Assembly (NCBI GenBank): GCA_937916515.1 | Contig: CALFSX010000081.1 | Span: forward strand, 1-45,018 | Source of the DNA: an uncultured Planctomycetaceae bacterium | Lineage (GTDB): Bacteria > Planctomycetota > Planctomycetia > Planctomycetales > Planctomycetaceae | Length of the DNA stretch: 45,018 nt | Reading direction: 5' to 3' | In this document: one piece after another, positions 17,295-26,000 of the stretch | Layout: every line of letters begins with the position of its first letter | How positions within the stretch are numbered: position 1 is the first letter of the stretch | Program-made: the position numbers and the translations under genes | Notes under the pieces: generated by a model | Database searches by the model: none | What the model saw: only the letters and a program-made list of their open reading frames with translations | What the model was told of the DNA's origin: nothing

Positions 17295-18272
17295 CTAGAA
17301 TTCACCGATGACTTCGCCGCCGGATCGTGTGCAGGCGTTGACGAAGACTCGAGCATCAACGTTTTCTGAAATGAAACGTACTGAGCCGTCGGCAAGTCCC
17401 ACCTGAGCACCGCCGGTGTGAAAGCTGAAGACTTCGCTGACGTTGATCTTATTGATCATGTACGGTCCATATGGCGTCAGGCCGTCAGCGGTTGCCCCGT
17501 TGATGCTGAATCCGCAATCCGGATCGGCCCAGCCTGTTCCGTCGGCGGCATGGTAGATGCCACCGGCCTGGACCACCTTGTCGTCCGTGTAGGCGGCGAA
17601 CATGGCCGCATTCATTCGCCCTTTTGCGGTGAATACCTGAGGCTGGCCAGCAGCTTCTGCAAGCATGATGGAGTTGGATGTTCCATCGGTGATGTCGCGA
17701 ATTTGATTCTTGACGCCCTTGGCAAGCACACCAGCTCGAGACGCATCGCCGGGATCGGAAATTCCGAAAACGTTTGTATAGACCTTTTTCTTGACTTCGT
17801 TAATCGATCCATAGTCACCAGCGGCCGCACCAACAACCCAATACTGGTCTTTGCGTTCCGCGCCTGGAGTTGACGGGCAAGTCATCATTGTCAGTGTAGT
17901 TGACACCGCTGGTCGGTTTTCAAGGGCACTCCACGCTCGATCAAAGTTGATAATGTTTTGCAGGTTGCCCTGGTCAACAAACGGCAGAATCATGGTTGTC
18001 CATGATTGGTAGCCGCTGTAGTTTCCAGCGTTGTCTTCAATTTCGACGTCAGGTTTCAGTCGGCTTGGTGGAAATGTGGAAAATGCACTTTCGTAGTTGT
18101 GCAAAGCCAGTCCGAACTGCTTCAGGTTGTTCTTGCACTGAGTTCGGCGAGCCGCTTCGCGAGCCTGTTGAACGGCTGGCAGCAGAAGCGAGATCAGAAT
18201 TGCGATGATTGCAATGACCACAAGCAGTTCAATTAACGTAAAACCGCGCGTTCGCTTGATGTTAGTTTTCAC
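17295..18272 (-). CDS. DUF1559 pseudopilin-like protein (copy 2)
   Basis: A 325-aa protein with the canonical planctomycete N-terminus: a basic leader, cleavage site Gly10-Phe11, Glu15 at mature position 5, the hydrophobic helix, then the [17 protein letters not shown] block and a C-terminal [10 protein letters not shown]. It starts with GTG at 18272, preceded by AAAGGA about nine bases upstream. It is presumably processed by prepilin peptidase and displayed at the cell envelope. It is similar to the copy at 4030-5115 in architecture but clearly divergent in the middle. The lipoprotein gene lies 125 bp upstream on the same strand, so the order is the reverse of the first pair. A strong terminator follows. 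Confidence 0.95.
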   Translation of the reverse strand: MKTNIKRTRGFTLIELLVVIAIIAILISLLLPAVQQAREAARRTQCKNNLKQFGLALHNYESAFSTFPPSRLKPDVEIEDNAGNYSGYQSWTTMILPFVDQGNLQNIINFDRAWSALENRPAVSTTLTMMTCPSTPGAERKDQYWVVGAAAGDYGSINEVKKKVYTNVFGISDPGDASRAGVLAKGVKNQIRDITDGTSNSIMLAEAAGQPQVFTAKGRMNAAMFAAYTDDKVVQAGGIYHAADGTGWADPDCGFSINGATADGLTPYGPYMINKINVSEVFSFHTGGAQVGLADGSVRFISENVDARVFVNACTRSGGEVIGEF

Positions 18273-18287
18273 GTGTGTTTTCCTTTC

Positions 18288-18302
18288 GCCGCAGCGTGCG
18301 GC
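18288..18302 (-). promoter_or_regulatory. Leader hairpin just upstream of DUF1559 copy 2
   Basis: GCCGCA-GCG-TGCGGC forms a 6-bp stem with a 3-nt loop, immediately before the AAAGGA ribosome-binding site of the GTG start at 18272. In a lipoprotein-DUF1559 transcript it could separate expression of the two genes or protect the downstream message. No function is shown by sequence alone. Confidence 0.35.
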
Positions 18303-18397
18303 CTATCCTTTGAGAATGAAAATGAGAATGTAAACAGCCTGGACACCGCCAACGCCGGGGTGTGCATTCAGAATTGCCGTTGTGGCAGTTTCGGTGG

Positions 18398-18865
18398 TTA
18401 GTTCAGTAAGATTTCGGGGATGATGTTCTGGCCTTCAGAGATGACTACTGTGATTCCGGATGACGCTGGAGACGTGTACTTCTTTGGAAGTAGCTCTTTC
18501 AGCTTGTCCTCGTCGTCTTCAGAAACGCCTTCCATTGGGCCTTGCCAGCTTAAGGAGACTCGATACTCGCCAACCGGCGCTCCGTCAGCATACGAGTAGG
18601 TCGTTACAAAATAGTTGCCGGCTTCGTCGACGATCGCACGTGGAAGAAAGACCGGCTTTCCGTCGTCCGGTTCGGTCACAGGATGGAAGCGGATTGAGGC
18701 GTCGGGAATTGGTTCACCTTTAAACAGCACTCTGCCCAATGCAGGAGCCACCGGGCGTTGTGTTGGGTCTACTGCATCACCGCAGCCCGCTGCACAGAAC
18801 AGGCTTGCTCCCAAAATCAACGTGGTAACTTGCAACCGGAACATACTTTGCTTTCGAATTTGCAC
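18398..18865 (-). CDS. Small lipoprotein paired with DUF1559 copy 2
   Basis: A 155-aa protein with a basic N-terminus, a hydrophobic core and a lipobox ending AAGC (Cys28). The mature part follows the pattern GRVLFKGEPIPDASIRFHPV, typical of the carboxypeptidase-regulatory-like/transthyretin-type lipoproteins found next to DUF1559 genes in planctomycetes, and ends in short strands. The GTG start at 18865 is used; the ATG at 18844 is an equally possible start and would still leave a usable signal peptide. It resembles the 139-aa lipoprotein at 5348 in size and fold pattern, not closely in sequence. Role unknown. Confidence 0.82.
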   Translation of the reverse strand: MQIRKQSMFRLQVTTLILGASLFCAAGCGDAVDPTQRPVAPALGRVLFKGEPIPDASIRFHPVTEPDDGKPVFLPRAIVDEAGNYFVTTYSYADGAPVGEYRVSLSWQGPMEGVSEDDEDKLKELLPKKYTSPASSGITVVISEGQNIIPEILLN

Positions 18866-18982
18866 TGCTATCAGTCACCACGATTCGCTTCGTGTGGCGC
18901 AAAATTACCCGACTAATGTGTGCGAATTATTAAAACGAAGTTAAGTTTTGGTTAACGCGGCTTCTGGGGGCTTACGGTTCCC

Positions 18983-19162
18983 TTAAAATGCCGGTTGCTG
19001 AGTGTGTTTGGGTTTACGGGAAGCGGCTGACTTCGCACGGTATTTGTTTTGTATGGGCGCATAGCGGCGTGAAACGCTTGGCTTGCGTGCTGTCGTTGAG
19101 GGACGGCGTAAAGCGGTCAGGCTTATTGACTTGCCGTTTAAGACAAGCAACAGCGATCTCAT
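18983..19162 (-). CDS. Possible 59-aa basic protein, overlapping the ORF upstream
   Basis: An Arg/Lys/Ser-rich 59-residue ORF whose ATG (19162) overlaps the TGA of the preceding small ORF in the arrangement ATGA, the usual mark of translational coupling. It has a short hydrophobic start (RSLLLVLNG) followed by a strongly basic tail. No family is recognised. The same frame stays open back to 19549, but that longer reading lacks protein-like composition. It may be chance. Confidence 0.25.
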   Translation of the reverse strand: MRSLLLVLNGKSISLTALRRPSTTARKPSVSRRYAPIQNKYRAKSAASRKPKHTQQPAF

Positions 19163-19395
19163 GACGGGGCCGGAAGCGTTGCTACTTGAAGCTGAGCCTG
19201 TTTTTCGCTTTCCGCAATGGCGGCGATTTGCAGTTTTGTTTCCGATTGATCTGCCCGGGCGACTGCAGCGATCAGTTTGGCCTGCGGCCGCAACGCTTCC
19301 GGTTCTTCCTGTAACCTCAGGGAGGTTTGGCTTCCACAGTCGATGAAACAAGCCATCGTTCCTGCAAAAACCAAGGAAAACGTTGGCTTTGTCAT
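19159..19395 (-). CDS. Small exported Ala/Gln/Glu-rich protein
   Basis: A 78-aa ORF starting at ATG 19395, with GGAAG about nine bases upstream. Residues 1-20 look like a signal peptide containing two cysteines (MAC, IDC), but neither forms a standard lipobox. The mature part is helical and alternates Ala with Glu/Gln/Lys (LIAAVARADQSETKLQIAAI), suggesting a short coiled coil. No family is recognised. It is transcribed divergently from pspA across about 440 bp. Codon use and the signal-like start make it more credible than the overlapping ORFs in other frames. Confidence 0.45.
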   Translation of the reverse strand: MTKPTFSLVFAGTMACFIDCGSQTSLRLQEEPEALRPQAKLIAAVARADQSETKLQIAAIAESEKQAQLQVATLPAPS

Positions 19396-19736
19396 TACTT
19401 GCAACTTCCCTTGTGGCGTGCCTGCCTGTTTCTTTAAGAGGTATGCATTGTATGGGCGGTTTTAGTGGAAGGTAGTTCTGATCGCTGGAAAGTGTGCCGT
19501 CAGCCGGGAGAATCGGACTTGGTGAGATATCGCAAATCCGTGGAGGCAATTGCAGGTTTAGGCGTTTTTACGAGGTCTGAACCGTTGGCAGATTTCGTTT
19601 GGCGTCTATACGATGGAGTTGGCTGAATTTTTTCATCCGTCGCACTCGAGCTTGCGTTGTCCAGTGCGGAAAAAGGACTCCGGCCTGAACCTCAGGTTGA
19701 AGGCTTATATCGGAAACGCTGCGTTTTTGCCTGCGA

Positions 19737-19784
19737 AAAGATGTGTCCACAATGGACGCATCTTTGCGAGTTAAACTCTATACT
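19737..19784 (+). promoter_or_regulatory. Dyad and putative promoter upstream of pspA
   Basis: The arms 19737-19749 and 19753-19765 pair over 13 positions (one G-U) around CAA. A -10-like TATACT follows at 19779-19784, which would place transcription start about 45 bases before the pspA ATG; the -35 region would overlap the right arm of the dyad. No sigma-54 (GG-N10-GC) promoter was recognised. The dyad may be an operator. The rest of 19396-19835 shows no gene. Confidence 0.35.
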
Positions 19785-19835
19785 GCTGTTTTCGTTTCAT
19801 ACGGGCAGCGACAATAACTTCGGGAAATCAGAATC

Positions 19836-20579
19836 ATGATCATTGGAAAGCTATGGCGTTCACTGAAGGCTCAGATGAACAAGCTGGCAAACTATTTCTG
19901 GACCGCCGACCCCATTGCTCAAATGCAATACGAATACGATCAGGCGGTTGAGCAGCTGAAGGGCGGTCGTGAAGGGCTGGCTCAATACCGAGCACTTGTT
20001 GAACGAGTTTCACGCCAGGTTGAAGGCGACAAGCGGCACGTCGCTCAGTTGGAAGGCAAAGTTAAGTCGTACCTGCAGGCAGGTGATCGTGCGACAGCGT
20101 CGAAGTTTGCCTTGGAGCTTCAAAAGGCCAAAACGGAAATGGCTGAAAATATGAGCCAGTTGACGATGCACGAAACGGCCTACGAAAACAACATCAAGAA
20201 GATCAAACGCGCCACGTCTAAGGTGGGCGAGATTAAAGAGAAGATCAAGAAGTACGACGCCGAAATCAAGATGAGCCGTGCTGAAGCGGAACTGGCAGAA
20301 ATCGCGGGATCGTTTGACTTTGATGTGACGACCGACCTGGGGCAGATCGAATCTATTTTGCAGGATGAGATCGACACTAACCGAGCGAAAGCCCGAGTAA
20401 CGGCTGATTTGTCGGAACAGGGCCTCGAAGAAATTGAACGGGAAGAAGCAGCTGAAGCTGCGATGGCAAACGACGCTTTGAGGCAGTTTGAAATGGAGCT
20501 GGGCATGATCACTCCTCAAACAGCCAACGTTTCCGAACAAACGAAAGACCTTGGTCAACGTCAAACGGAAACCAATTGA
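19836..20579 (+). CDS. pspA: PspA/IM30 (Vipp1) family envelope-stress protein
   Basis: A 247-aa, almost entirely helical protein. A short amphipathic N-terminal segment (residues 1-20) is followed by the ADPIAQMQYEYDQAVEQLK region and a long coiled coil to about residue 165, in the order expected of PspA/Vipp1; the rest is an acidic helical tail. PspA proteins belong to the ESCRT-III superfamily, polymerise into rods or rings on the cytoplasmic membrane face and maintain membrane integrity. GGGAAAT precedes the ATG by about seven bases. An AAA ATPase gene follows 93 bp downstream, with a hairpin in the gap, and a small helical protein comes third; the three probably form one operon. No PspF or PspBC is present. 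Confidence 0.9.
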   Translation: MIIGKLWRSLKAQMNKLANYFWTADPIAQMQYEYDQAVEQLKGGREGLAQYRALVERVSRQVEGDKRHVAQLEGKVKSYLQAGDRATASKFALELQKAKTEMAENMSQLTMHETAYENNIKKIKRATSKVGEIKEKIKKYDAEIKMSRAEAELAEIAGSFDFDVTTDLGQIESILQDEIDTNRAKARVTADLSEQGLEEIEREEAAEAAMANDALRQFEMELGMITPQTANVSEQTKDLGQRQTETN

Positions 20580-20595
20580 TCGTTGAATGTACAGA

Positions 20596-20627
20596 ACAGA
20601 AGGCTGGTAACGATGTCAGCCTTCTGT
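20596..20627 (+). terminator. Intra-operon hairpin between pspA and the AAA gene
   Basis: ACAGAAGGCTG (20596-20606) pairs perfectly with 20617-20627 around a 10-nt loop. It lies 17 bases after the pspA stop and ends 45 bases before the next ATG. There is no T tract, so I read it as a partial terminator or 3'-end protector that would make pspA mRNA more abundant than that of the ATPase. Confidence 0.5.
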
Positions 20628-20672
20628 CTGTGATCTGGCTTCGCAGTTCTCTGGCATGACCGTAAATCGTCA

Positions 20673-22475
20673 ATGAATGATTCAGTCGCTCAATCGTCCA
20701 ACCTTGATCTTCCGGATTGGTATCCCGAATGGGCCCGGCAGATTGCCGAGTTGTATTTTTCAGGCAGTTCATGCTTTTTCATTCTGCACGGCAATGTTAA
20801 CGATCTGGTGCCGTGTGAAGGCAAAAACGGGCCGGAGTTTTTAAGTCTCACATCGTTTCTGGGCGAGTATCTGTTTGGCCGTTGGGAGATTGTGCTGCAA
20901 CACAATCTTAGCAAGGGGCTGCAGGCTTTAGCTGGTCAGGATCCGGAACGCCACCAGGAAATGATGCGTGAACTGACCGGGATGTTTGGTCAATTCAGCA
21001 ACTGGTCGCGGAAGCCCGACGACATTTTGCTGACTCTGGATCAAATGATCGAACGGTATTTGATCGAAAGTGATCCGGCGAAACGCAAACGGCTGGCTGT
21101 TGTCTTCGACTATGGACAATATTTGGTGCCACCCGGTGACCCGATGCAGATTTCCGGAACAATCGCAGCACGCGTTGTGCGATTTCTGGACTGGGCGCGG
21201 AACCCGTACATTCGACGGGTGAACATGGCTTTCTGTCTGGTTTGCGAGAGTCTTTCAGAAGTCAACGATCGACTGGTGCAAAGTCCGTATGTGGCCACGA
21301 TTGAAGTGCCGATGCCAAACACGGCGGCTCGACAGCGATTTGTCGATGCGAAATCGGCCAGCCTGGAAGATTCAATTGGTGCAGCGTCAGGTCGTGAAGC
21401 TGCAACCGGCGAAGAGAAACTCACATCGCGGCAGTTGGTCAGCAATTCAAACGGGTTAAGTTTGTTAAGTCTTGAGCAATTGCTGGCTCAGGCGGCTCGC
21501 AGTAAGGGTGTTTCCAGCAAGCAGTTTCGCACGCTGAAGAAAACGGCCATTGAACGTCAGTGCGGTGGTTTTCTGGAATTTGTAGAACCGAAGCATACGC
21601 TTGATCTGGTTGTTGGTCACGAAGCAGGCTGCCGACGCTTGAGGCAGGATGCTCAGCTGATCAATCAAGGCAACGCAGACGCGGCTCCGATGGGATATTT
21701 GATTTGCGGTCCGGTTGGTACTGGTAAGACCTTTCTGGCCGAATGTTATGCTGGTTCAATTGGTATACCGTGCGTGAAGCTGAAGAACTTTCGCAGCAAG
21801 TATGTCGGTGAATCGGAAGGTAACTTACAGCGAGTACTCACCGTTCTTCGCAGCCTTGGACCGGTGATTGTCATCATCGACGAAGCCGATGCTGCGTTAG
21901 GCGATAGAAACCAAAACGGCGATTCCGGCACTGGTGGACGCATCTTTTCGATGATCGCTCAGCAGATGGGTGACACTCGTTATCGAGGTCGCATTATGTG
22001 GATGCTGTTGACGTGCCGTCCTGATTTGTTGCCGATCGACCTGAAACGTCAAGGGCGAGCCGAAGTGCACATTCCGTTGTTCTATCCCGACAACGAAGCA
22101 GAGATCCGCGAAATGTTTAAGGTGATGGGACGAAAGAACGGCGTCAGCGTCGATCTGGAAGGAATCACTTTGGACGAACGACACAAGGAACTAAGTGGGG
22201 CCGACATTGAAAGTGTCGTCCTGACGTCTCGCCGCATTGCTTTGGTTGATGGGCGAACAACGGTGACAAAAGACGATATCGAAAAGTCACTTGGAGAATT
22301 CATTCCGTCGGCTCAAGGGCTGGAAAAAGACATGCAGGAACTGGCTGCTGTGTTGGAATGTACTCAGATGGATTTCTTGAACGACGAATGGCGCGAGGCT
22401 CTGAATGCCAAAGGCGGCAGAGCTCAGTTGCAACAGCAGTTGACTCGTATGAGAAACCTTGTTGAAGAATTGTGA
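20673..22475 (+). CDS. Tandem AAA ATPase (degenerate N-module plus active classical AAA module)
   Basis: A 600-aa cytoplasmic protein. Residues about 25-235 look like a degenerate AAA-type fold: FILHGNVNDL, a Walker-B-like LAVVFDYGQYLV, then ATIEVPMPNTAAR, but no P-loop. This resembles the arrangement in cyanobacterial Ycf46. The second module is complete: Walker A GPVGTGKT at 346-353 (Lys352), aromatic pore loop SKYVGESE with Tyr377, Walker B IIDEAD with Asp403/Glu404, and arginine fingers R459-x-G-R462 in the second region of homology. These place it in the classical AAA clade (Vps4, FtsH, Cdc48). The sensor-1 Asn of TNRPD is replaced by Cys448. Family members unfold or disassemble protein polymers; PspA next door is the obvious candidate substrate. 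The ribosome-binding site is weak. Confidence 0.85.
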   Translation: MNDSVAQSSNLDLPDWYPEWARQIAELYFSGSSCFFILHGNVNDLVPCEGKNGPEFLSLTSFLGEYLFGRWEIVLQHNLSKGLQALAGQDPERHQEMMRELTGMFGQFSNWSRKPDDILLTLDQMIERYLIESDPAKRKRLAVVFDYGQYLVPPGDPMQISGTIAARVVRFLDWARNPYIRRVNMAFCLVCESLSEVNDRLVQSPYVATIEVPMPNTAARQRFVDAKSASLEDSIGAASGREAATGEEKLTSRQLVSNSNGLSLLSLEQLLAQAARSKGVSSKQFRTLKKTAIERQCGGFLEFVEPKHTLDLVVGHEAGCRRLRQDAQLINQGNADAAPMGYLICGPVGTGKTFLAECYAGSIGIPCVKLKNFRSKYVGESEGNLQRVLTVLRSLGPVIVIIDEADAALGDRNQNGDSGTGGRIFSMIAQQMGDTRYRGRIMWMLLTCRPDLLPIDLKRQGRAEVHIPLFYPDNEAEIREMFKVMGRKNGVSVDLEGITLDERHKELSGADIESVVLTSRRIALVDGRTTVTKDDIEKSLGEFIPSAQGLEKDMQELAAVLECTQMDFLNDEWREALNAKGGRAQLQQQLTRMRNLVEEL

Positions 22476-22532
22476 CGGTCGATCGACTGTTGTGCCGACG
22501 AGCTTTACGTTTGGTCTCGACGGTTGATCGAC
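22475..22532 (+). repeat. GACGGTYGATCGAC direct/inverted repeat in the AAA-small ORF gap
   Basis: The 14-mer at 22475-22488 recurs at 22519-22532 with one mismatch. Because GTCGATCGAC is itself palindromic, the copies can also pair as a 10-bp stem (one G-U) with a 30-nt loop. This fills most of the gap before the 95-aa gene and could be a leader structure or a protein-binding pair. Confidence 0.4.
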
Positions 22533-22586
22533 GGTGAAGAAATTACCTTAATTATCCCCAACGATTTTTACATAGAAAGCACTGAC

Positions 22587-22874
22587 ATGGCTCGCAAAAG
22601 CTGGATTGATCCGGACACGAACGAACCACTTATCGATGAATATGCCAAGCAGTTGGAAGGCTTTGTTAAAGCGTTTCAGGACGGTGTGATTTCCGACAAG
22701 GAAATCAGTGACCAGGAAGCTCGACTGGTTGATATCATGAAAGACGTTGAATCGCAGCTGGACGATGCAACTCACGCAAAGGTGACTCGTCTGCTGTGTG
22801 AACTTTCTGCCTACGATATCATGCAGTTCACCTATGAAATGCAACAGGCACGAGCAGCAATGTTTCGCGGTTAG
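22587..22874 (+). CDS. 95-aa helical protein, third gene of the PspA-AAA cluster
   Basis: A 95-residue soluble protein beginning MARKSWIDPDTNEPLIDEYA. Predicted helices cover the rest, with strongly acidic stretches (KEISDQEARLVDIMKDVESQLDD) and no signal peptide, membrane segment or cysteine pair. The start at ATG 22587 is chosen because the preceding in-frame residues read as leader sequence. I recognise no family. It follows the ATPase by 111 bp and is followed by a strong terminator, so it is the last gene of the unit; an adaptor or regulator of the ATPase or of PspA is a reasonable inference. Confidence 0.75.
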   Translation: MARKSWIDPDTNEPLIDEYAKQLEGFVKAFQDGVISDKEISDQEARLVDIMKDVESQLDDATHAKVTRLLCELSAYDIMQFTYEMQQARAAMFRG

Positions 22875-23003
22875 TGTGGGGGCGCTGGCTTAAGTATTGT
22901 CGCTGTTTTTAGCTTGTTGAGACGGATTCCTGCTGAGTTGGTTTTACCCGGCTGCAGCGAATTCCTGAAACCACATGCGGCAGCGTGCACTGACGGATGA
23001 AAC

Positions 23004-23043
23004 AGGCGGGGTTTCTGAACATAATCAGAGCCCCGCCTTTTTT
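23004..23043 (+). terminator. Rho-independent terminator of the pspA operon
   Basis: AGGCGGGG (23004-23011) pairs with CCCCGCCT (23031-23038); inside it a second short stem, TCTGA/TCAGA, closes a 6-nt loop. A T run follows (23038-23043). It lies 130 bases after the 95-aa gene and 26 bases before the next ATG, ending the pspA-AAA transcript. Confidence 0.93.
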
Positions 23044-23068
23044 ATTCCGCCAGCCTGGAAATTTCCAC

Positions 23069-26000
23069 ATGCCCTCCCATTCCGCAACCGCTTTGTCACT
23101 TGTCGTTGCTCTGGTTGCGTGCAGCCACTCGCATTCGTTCGCACAAACGCAGCCTTCAGGTGGCTGGCACTTAGTTGAAATTCCAGACGCATGGCGAAAT
23201 GTTCCGGGCGGTGAGCTGAAGCCAATCGACGGTAATTCGTGGTATCGAGCTTTGGTGAAAGTTCCTGCTGATTGGGCTGGTTCCAAAACCATCTTGTTTG
23301 TGGAAGCATTGGACGACGCTCGTGCGGCCTACATTAATGGGACGAAGGTTGGGGCAACCGGCACGTTTCCTCCCCGGTTTCGCAGCGGTCTTGGTGAAAC
23401 GGGTCGGTATGCGGTTGATGCCAGGTTGCTGAAACCGGGTGAACTGAACGTCGTGGCGATTCGCGTTCATCAATATGATCCGCGACCCAATTTTAGTGTT
23501 GCCCCTCCGGTGCTGCTGAACGAAAGCAGCATGCAGGCTATTCGGCTTGACGGCGCATGGCAGTACCATCCCGGAGATGACGAAGCTTATGCCACCGCGA
23601 CAGTTGCCGAGATTCTGCCAACTGAATTAAACAACGCCGACGCAGCCATGCTGAGAACTCGCGCCGTGTATTCAACCGTTGATAACGTTGACGATGTTGA
23701 ACGATACGTTACTGCCAGGAAAGGTGATCACGATCCGCTCACTCCGCGTGAGGCTGAGTTGCAGTTTGAAGTTCCTGATGACCTGCAAATTCAGTTAGTG
23801 TTGAGCGAGCCGGATATTGCTCAACCGCTATTCATGACATGGGATGCCAGGGGGCGATTGTGGGTGGTGGAATATCGGCAGTATCCTGAAGTGGCGGGTG
23901 TGCAGATGCTAAGCCGAGACGTATTTCTTCGCAGCGTCTATGACAAAATTCCCGAGCCGCCGCCGCACGGTGCTCGAGGGCGAGACCGCATAACAATTCA
24001 TGAAGATGTTGATGGCGACGGAGTCTACGATCAACACAAAACATTCGTTGACGGGCTGAATATTGCATCCTCCGTCGCAATTGGTCGCGGTGGTGCCTTC
24101 GTGACAAACCCGCCGTATCTATTGTTCTATCCTGACAGCGATGGTGACGATATTCCGGATGGTGATCCGGAAGTTCTGTTGGAAGGCTTTGGGCTGGAAG
24201 ATTCTCACTCGGTGATCAACAGCCTTCGCTTCGGACCCGATGGCTGGCTGTATGGAGCTCAGGGAAGCACGGTTAGTGCAAAGGTAAAAGTGCCCGGTTC
24301 AATGGATCCACCGATTCAAACGATGGGGCAGCAGATCTGGAGATATCATCCGGAGCAAAAGCGATTCGAAGTGTTTGCGGAAGGTGGTGGCAATACGTTT
24401 GGATGTGAATTCGACAACAAGGGGAATGTCTATTCGGGGCACAACGGTGGTGATACTCGAGGTTTCCACTATGTGCAGGGAGGCTACTATCGGAAAGGCT
24501 TCGGAAAGCACGGACCGTTGTCAAACCCGTTCGCGTTTGGTTATTTCGAAAACATCAAGCACGCACAAGTGGCCCGGTTTACTCACAACTTCATTATCTA
24601 TGAAGAACGGCGACTTCCGAATGAATATCACGGGCGATTGTTTGGCATTGAACCACTGCAGGGGCAGGTGGTGATGAGCGACATTCGTTCGTATCAATCG
24701 TCGTTTGAAACGGAAGATATTTCGCGAGTTGTCAAAACAGAAGATCAGTGGTTTCGACCGGTTGATATTAAGGCTGGCCCGGATGGCAGCATTTTTATTG
24801 CTGATATGTACGAGCAAAGAATCGATCACAGCAGTCACTACGCAGGACGAATTGATCGATCAAGCGGGCGGGTCTATCGCCTTCATTCGAAATTGCCATC
24901 GCCTGGTACTAAGCAGGACAAGAAGAAGGAAGATCTGGAACAGCTGTCGTCGCAGAAGTTGGTTGATCTGCTGCAAAGTCCCGCCAAGTGGACTCGACAA
25001 ACGGCCTTGCGGATTCTTGGTGATCGAGCTGATTCTGGTCTGGTTCCGACGTTGCAGGAAAGACTGGCTGGCAGCAATGGGCAGGATGCTCTTGAATACC
25101 TTTGGGCCCTGAATCTGTGTGGTGGGCTTAAAGGCGGCGTGGCGATGCAGTGTTTAAACCACGAAGACCAGTATGTTCGAGCGTGGACCGTGCGACTAAT
25201 CTGCGATGCAAACGCTGTCGTTCCGGAGATTGCAAAGGCGTTGGCATCACTGGCTGCGAATGAACCTTATATTCAGGTACGAAAACAACTGGCTTCATCC
25301 GCCAGGCGTTTGCCAGCGGCAGACGCATTGCCCATTATTCGTAGCCTGTTGAACTACGATGAAGATTCTGCCGACATTCATCAACCACTGTTGTTGTGGT
25401 GGGCCATTGAATCAAAAGCATCCGCCGATCGCGAAGCAATCCTGGAAATTTTGTTGGCTGATCGATTGATATGGCAACGCCCAATTATGCGAGAACATAT
25501 TTCTGAACGGCTGATGAAACGTTTTGCACTTGAGGGTACTCGCGACAGTTTGGTGTTTGCGGCGAACCTGCTGAATCTTGCAACCGAAAAAACGGACACA
25601 GATCTGCTGCTAAAGGGTTTTGAGGAAGCTTATAAAGGACGTTCGCTTGCCGGACTTCCTGATGAACTGGCGGAAGCGATTGCGGCAACCGGCGGTGGAT
25701 CAACTGCGTTGCGTTTACGTCAGGGCGACAAACGGGCGACTCAACTGGCCATTGCTGCGATTGCTGACAGCAAAACCAAAATTGAAGAAAAGCGACAGTT
25801 CATAGAAATTCTGGGCGAACTGAAGCAGCAGGAATTTATTCCTGTCTTGTTGAGTACTGTTACAGCCAGCGATGAATCAGCAGTTGTTTCTGCAGCACTC
25901 AGCGCACTGCAGTCGTTTGACGATGTTGGGATTGCGAAAACCGTTGTTGAGCACTTTCGCAGACTTCCGGTGGAATCGCGGGATGCTGCGGAAACAATGC

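Noticed and set aside
18983-19549. 188-aa minus-strand ORF read as one gene
   Set aside because: Its N-terminal two thirds overlap, in another frame, a more convincing 78-aa signal-peptide ORF and have a low-quality composition; only the last 59 codons are kept as doubtful.
19405-19835. Sigma-54 promoter for pspA
   Set aside because: No GG-N10-GC element with the right flanks was found; a sigma-70-like -10 is the better candidate.
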